Below are positions 6,748 to 9,560 of a DNA stretch of 9,560 bases, in pieces. Origin of the DNA: Dyella_B sp035508595 (GTDB lineage: Bacteria > Pseudomonadota > Gammaproteobacteria > Xanthomonadales > Rhodanobacteraceae). The stretch spans positions 1 through 9,560 of the forward strand of contig DATJMR010000241.1 in the NCBI GenBank assembly GCA_035508595.1, given 5' to 3'. How positions within the stretch are numbered: position 1 is the stretch's first letter; the number at the start of each line of letters is the position of its first letter. A model generated the notes under the pieces. The model saw nothing but the letters and a program-made list of their open reading frames with translations. It did no database searches and had not been told where the DNA came from. Made by a program: the position numbers and the translations under genes.

Positions 6748-7662
6748 TCATGGTGTGAATGCGCGGGAGGGCGCGCGCTTCCTGCGCTTGCCGCAGTGTT
6801 GCTCCAGGTGAAGGATGATGTGCTCGGCCACGTTGACGCCCGATGCCGCCTCGATGCCTTCCAATCCCGGCGACGCGTTCACTTCGAGCACCAGTGGGCC
6901 GCGCTTGGAGCGCAGCAGATCGACGCCGGCGATCCCCAGGCCTAGCGCCTCGGCGGCATCCACGGAAATCCGCCGCTCGGCCGGTGTCAGCTTGGCCACG
7001 ACGGCGGTGCCGCCCCGATGCAGGTTGGCGCGAAACTCCCCGGGAATGGCCTCGCGCTGCATGGCGGCCACGACCTGACCGCCGACCACGAAGCAACGCA
7101 GATCGCTGCCTTTGGCTTCGGCGATAAATTCCTGCACCAGGAAATTGGCGTAGAGGCCGCGGAACGCCTCCACCACGCTCTGCGAGGCGCTGCGTTTTTC
7201 CGCCAGTACCACGCCGGTACCCTGGCTGCCCTCGTTGAGCTTGATCACGTGCGGCGGATCGCCAAGCATGTCCAGTACGTCGGTGGTGTCGTCAGGATTG
7301 TCGCCGAACACGGTCACCGGCATATCCAGGCCTTTGGCGGACAGAATCTGCAAACAGCGCAACTTGTCGCGCGCACGCAACACCGCATCGGAGGAGTTGG
7401 GTGTGTATACGCCCATCATCTCAAGCTGACGCAACACGGCCGTGCCGTAGAACGTGCTCGACGTACCGATCCGCGGAATGGCCGCGTCGATGTCGTGCAG
7501 CGCCTTGCCTTTGTAGCGAACTTCCACCTCGCCCGGTGCAATGCGCACGTAGCAACGCAACGGGTCGAGCACGCGCACCACATGGCCGCGCTCGCGCGCC
7601 ACCTCGACCAGGCGTTGCGTGGAATACAGCCGCGCATTGCGCGAAAGGATGGCAATTTTCAT
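6748..7662 (-). CDS. rimK: RimK, ribosomal protein S6 alpha-L-glutamate ligase
   Basis: This 304-residue ATP-grasp enzyme adds glutamate residues to the C-terminus of ribosomal protein S6, and E. coli RimK can also make poly-alpha-glutamate. The match to remembered E. coli RimK is close along the whole chain: MKIAILSRNARLYSTQRL at the start, IPRIGTSSTFYGTAVLRQLEMMG, RARDKLRCLQIL, the glycine-rich ATP loop KLNEGSQGTGVVLAE, LVQEFIAEAKGSDLRCFVVGG, FRANLHRGG, and the Mg/ATP site GPLVLEVNASPGLEGIE near the C-terminus. Length is normal (E. coli has 300 residues). The tail beyond LEQHCG is basic (KRRKRAPSR) and not conserved. The start overlaps the stop of the upstream rimB-like gene by four bases (7659..7662), so the two are probably translationally coupled. 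The transcript likely ends at the terminator near 6551. Confidence 0.96.
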   Translation of the reverse strand: MKIAILSRNARLYSTQRLVEVARERGHVVRVLDPLRCYVRIAPGEVEVRYKGKALHDIDAAIPRIGTSSTFYGTAVLRQLEMMGVYTPNSSDAVLRARDKLRCLQILSAKGLDMPVTVFGDNPDDTTDVLDMLGDPPHVIKLNEGSQGTGVVLAEKRSASQSVVEAFRGLYANFLVQEFIAEAKGSDLRCFVVGGQVVAAMQREAIPGEFRANLHRGGTAVVAKLTPAERRISVDAAEALGLGIAGVDLLRSKRGPLVLEVNASPGLEGIEAASGVNVAEHIILHLEQHCGKRRKRAPSRAFTP

Positions 7663-8111
7663 GGCTTATCCGTCATCGGGTGCGCGGGCTTGGGCAACGT
7701 ATAGGAAAGTGCTGGGTTGACGGAGAAACGCCCGACCAATGCCGTGCGCCCCAATAGCATAGGAAACAGCATGTGCCGACGATCCGTCAGATTTATGTCA
7801 ACTTCAAAACGTTCGCCGGCCAACATCACATCGGTGCGGATAAACCACCGTTCGCTGCGCCCGCCGCCGGTATCGACCACCACGCGCCGATCGCACGCCG
7901 GCGCTTCGCACAACACCTGCCGCCCTGAACGGCGTCCCAGGCCCACCATGAATCGCAGCCAGGTGTGGCCGTCGCGCGTAAAGGTTTCCAGCTGATCCAC
8001 ATGCAGCGAACTGCTGCGTGCGCCAGTGTCGAGCTTAACTTTGAGGGAGGCGATGCCGAACTGAGGCAATGCCAGTCGTTCCCGCCAGCCGAGGGTGATT
8101 ACATCCGCCAT
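7659..8111 (-). CDS. rimB: RimB-like retropepsin-type protease (ATP-dependent zinc protease family)
   Basis: This 150-residue cytosolic protein belongs to the family annotated as putative ATP-dependent zinc protease (PF05618). The key motif is VKLDTGARSSSLH (residues 25-37), with D28-T29-G30 matching an aspartic, retropepsin-like catalytic triad. MLFPMLLGRTAL (114-125) matches the second conserved retropepsin block (hydrophobic-hydrophobic-G-R). No HExxH zinc motif is present, so the zinc name looks misleading and an aspartic mechanism fits better. In pseudomonads RimB acts with RimK to control glutamylation of ribosomal protein S6, and the four-base overlap with rimK here supports the same pairing. 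RimA, the third member in pseudomonads, is not seen in the window. The ATG at 8111 has only a weak ribosome binding site. It lies 54 nt after the tRNA-Gly 3' end, with no clear terminator between, so it may share the tRNA promoter. Confidence 0.88.
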   Translation of the reverse strand: MADVITLGWRERLALPQFGIASLKVKLDTGARSSSLHVDQLETFTRDGHTWLRFMVGLGRRSGRQVLCEAPACDRRVVVDTGGGRSERWFIRTDVMLAGERFEVDINLTDRRHMLFPMLLGRTALVGRFSVNPALSYTLPKPAHPMTDKP

Positions 8112-8165
8112 GTCAGCTCACGCTGTAGGGTCTGAGAATCTCGGTGGGGGCCGAAAAATAGAGTG

Positions 8166-8239
8166 TGGAGCGGGTGAAGGGAATCGAACCCTCGTCAGTA
8201 GCTTGGGAAGCTACAGCTCTACCATTGAGCTACACCCGC
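8166..8239 (-). tRNA. tRNA-Gly (anticodon CCC)
   Basis: The minus strand folds as a full cloverleaf. Acceptor arms are GCGGGTG (8239..8233) and CACCCGC (8176..8170), with discriminator T and an encoded CCA (8169..8166). The D arm is GCTC/GAGC. The anticodon stem is GTAGC/GCTAC around the loop TTCCCAA (8209..8203), so the anticodon is CCC at 8207..8205, reading GGG glycine codons. The T arm is GAGGG/CCCTT with loop TTCGATT and one G-U pair. All arms are intact. It lies directly upstream of the rimB-rimK pair on the same strand. Confidence 0.97.
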
Positions 8240-8418
8240 AACGTTTGGCGATGTTAACCGGCGGGTGAGGCTTTTGGAATCCTGGACGCGATTCCTAAAC
8301 CCTCGGCAACGGCCGCACCCTTACTAAGCAACCGCTCATACTGGGCGAGCAACATCCCCATATACAAGGATGAAGACGGGAGCGCGACCGTTTCGCGCGC
8401 TGCAGCACGGAGAGATTT
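8240..8418. promoter_or_regulatory. Divergent promoter region, tRNA-Gly and DUF6600-type gene
   Basis: This 179-nt spacer must hold the promoters of both flanking units. A possible minus-strand -10, TAACAT, is at 8256..8251, 12 nt before the tRNA 5' end, with only a poor -35. A perfect 6-bp inverted repeat GGAATC/GATTCC (8276..8281 and 8290..8295, 8-nt loop) could be an operator or hairpin. A good Shine-Dalgarno sequence, GGAGAG, lies at 8409..8414 before the rightward ATG. Confidence 0.35.
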
Positions 8419-9560
8419 ATGCGTGTGCCCACTGCCGTTGTCTCTTTCTCGCGAGGCTGGCAAATCCTGCTGGCTGCCCTGCTTCTGATCTGCGCCAGCC
8501 TGGCGTGGGCCCAAACGGACGATAGCCAAGGCGACGCGGGCGATCCGCCAGCGCGCGTGGCTCGTCTTTCTTATGCGGCCGGAGATCTGGGTTTGATGCC
8601 CTCGGGCAGTACCGATTGGAGCGCCGCCGACGTCAACCGGCCGTTGACCAACGGCGACAAGTTGTCCAGCGGCGCCGATGCGCGCGCCGAGCTGGATCTC
8701 GGTGGCGCATCGTTGCGTATCAATAGTCAAAGCGACATCGGCGTACTCAATCTCAACGACCAGATCGGCCAATTCGAACTTACGCAAGGCACGTTGAACC
8801 TGACGGTACGCAACATCGATCAAGGCGCGACCTACGAGATCGACACGCCGACCCTGGCGTTGGTTGTCAATCAACCCGGCACATTCCGCATCGATGTAGG
8901 CGCCAACGGCAACGGCACCACGGTAACCGTGCTCGACGGCGGCGGGATCGTCTACGGCGAAAACAACGCGCAACGCGATGTTTTCAGCGGACGCACCTAT
9001 GCGTTTGCCGATTCCACCTTGAACAACATCACGGTGACCGATATCGAAGGCCGCGATGAATTCGATGCATGGTGCAGCGATCGCGACGCGCAATACGCCA
9101 ACACCTCGAACGAACAATACGTATCGAGCGACGTGGTCGGCTCGCAAGACCTCGATCAATACGGCGACTGGCAACAAGACGACGACTACGGCGCCGTGTG
9201 GTATCCCACCACCGTCGTGGCCGGCTGGGCGCCGTACCGTTACGGTCACTGGGCGTGGATCGGGCCGTGGGGTTGGACCTGGGTGGATTCCATGCCTTGG
9301 GGTTTTGCGCCGTATCACTACGGACGCTGGGCGTTTATTCGCAATCGCTGGGGGTGGATACCGTGTCCGCCACGCGTGCGTCCCGTCTATGCGCCGGCCC
9401 TGGTCGCCTTTGTCGGCATGGGCGCGGGCGGCCCGGTGGGCTGGTTCCCGCTTGGACCGCACGAGGTCTACAACCCGTGGTACCGCGCATCGCGCGGTTA
9501 CTACACCAACGTCAACATGACCAATATCGCGATCGGTCGCCGCTACAACCGGGCGACGCT
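8419..9560 (+). CDS. Exported FecR-like/DUF6600 protein, C-terminal end missing
   Basis: The frame stays open from ATG 8419 to the right edge (380 residues visible), so the 3' end is missing. Residues about 14-31 form a signal peptide (ILLAALLLICASLAWA|Q). Residues about 47-210 resemble a FecR-type beta domain: VARLSYAAGDLG, LTNGDKLSSGADARAELDLGGASLRINSQSDI, LTQGTLNLTV, TPTLALVVNQPGTFRIDV and VLDGGGIVYG. After an acidic linker (243-258) an aromatic-rich block begins at WYPTTVVAGWAPYRYGHWAWIGPWGWTWVD, then YHYGRWAFIRNRWGWIPCPP; the two YGxW units suggest an internal repeat. This pairing is typical of DUF6600 proteins, whose role is not established; periplasmic location is expected. The GGAGAG ribosome binding site and the signal peptide decide the start. 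A long antisense reading frame over it is a GC-bias shadow. Confidence 0.85.
   Translation, partial: MRVPTAVVSFSRGWQILLAALLLICASLAWAQTDDSQGDAGDPPARVARLSYAAGDLGLMPSGSTDWSAADVNRPLTNGDKLSSGADARAELDLGGASLRINSQSDIGVLNLNDQIGQFELTQGTLNLTVRNIDQGATYEIDTPTLALVVNQPGTFRIDVGANGNGTTVTVLDGGGIVYGENNAQRDVFSGRTYAFADSTLNNITVTDIEGRDEFDAWCSDRDAQYANTSNEQYVSSDVVGSQDLDQYGDWQQDDDYGAVWYPTTVVAGWAPYRYGHWAWIGPWGWTWVDSMPWGFAPYHYGRWAFIRNRWGWIPCPPRVRPVYAPALVAFVGMGAGGPVGWFPLGPHEVYNPWYRASRGYYTNVNMTNIAIGRRYNRAT

Noticed and set aside
7018..7704. A 228-residue plus-strand frame
   Set aside because: It is antisense to rimK, which matches the known enzyme along its length.
8112..8239. tRNA-linked integration site
   Set aside because: No integrase, no repeated tRNA 3' end and no foreign gene block follow the tRNA; the adjacent rimB-rimK genes are core genes.
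8254..9462. A 402-residue open frame on the minus strand
   Set aside because: It is antisense to the FecR/DUF6600-type gene, which has a signal peptide, a ribosome binding site and recognisable domains. The antisense product is compositionally biased with no domain, as expected in high-GC DNA.

Overview
The window is a stretch of ordinary-looking chromosome from a high-GC gammaproteobacterium. The gene content points to the Xanthomonadales, most likely Rhodanobacteraceae (Dyella, Luteibacter or Rhodanobacter type). The clues are a YceI/cytochrome b561/YceI operon, a ColRS/VgrRS-like two-component pair, a DUF559 gene between C-rich palindromic repeats, and a FecR/DUF6600-type aromatic-rich exported protein. 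This placement is inference from protein and repeat style, not from a database search.

Layout, left to right. (1) The 5' end of a leftward gene for an exported protein starting a two-component regulator propeller (1..272, cut by the window edge). (2) Divergent from it, a tightly overlapping three-gene operon: YceI-family protein, b561-type membrane cytochrome, second YceI-family protein (452..2201). (3) A bidirectional hairpin shared with the convergent end of a 79-residue glutaredoxin-like gene (2256..2495, minus). (4) Divergent from that, sdaA for an iron-sulfur L-serine ammonia-lyase (2572..3954), with all four expected cluster cysteines including the C-terminal one. (5) A low-GC DUF559 nuclease-like gene (4032..4376, minus) bracketed by mirror-image palindromic repeats; this is the best candidate in the window for an undescribed mobile unit. 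(6) A leftward response regulator and histidine kinase pair (6424 down to 4459) whose genes overlap by 17 nt. (7) A 323-nt gap with a minus-strand rho-independent terminator, a possible small RNA and an inverted repeat in front of the response regulator. (8) A leftward tRNA-Gly(CCC), rimB-like, rimK cluster (8239 down to 6748). (9) Divergent from the tRNA, the start of a rightward exported FecR/DUF6600-type protein, cut by the right edge (8419..9560).

How the parts work together. The YceI and b561 proteins form a likely envelope redox or isoprenoid-quinone module. RimK adds glutamates to the ribosomal protein S6 C-terminus and the RimB-like protein is its probable proteolytic counterpart. The kinase and regulator form one envelope-sensing signalling pair, and an ExxE motif in the sensor region suggests metal sensing. 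Most of the window is core chromosome; only the DUF559 segment looks accessory. I found no CRISPR array, insertion sequence transposase, phage gene or multi-gene defence system.
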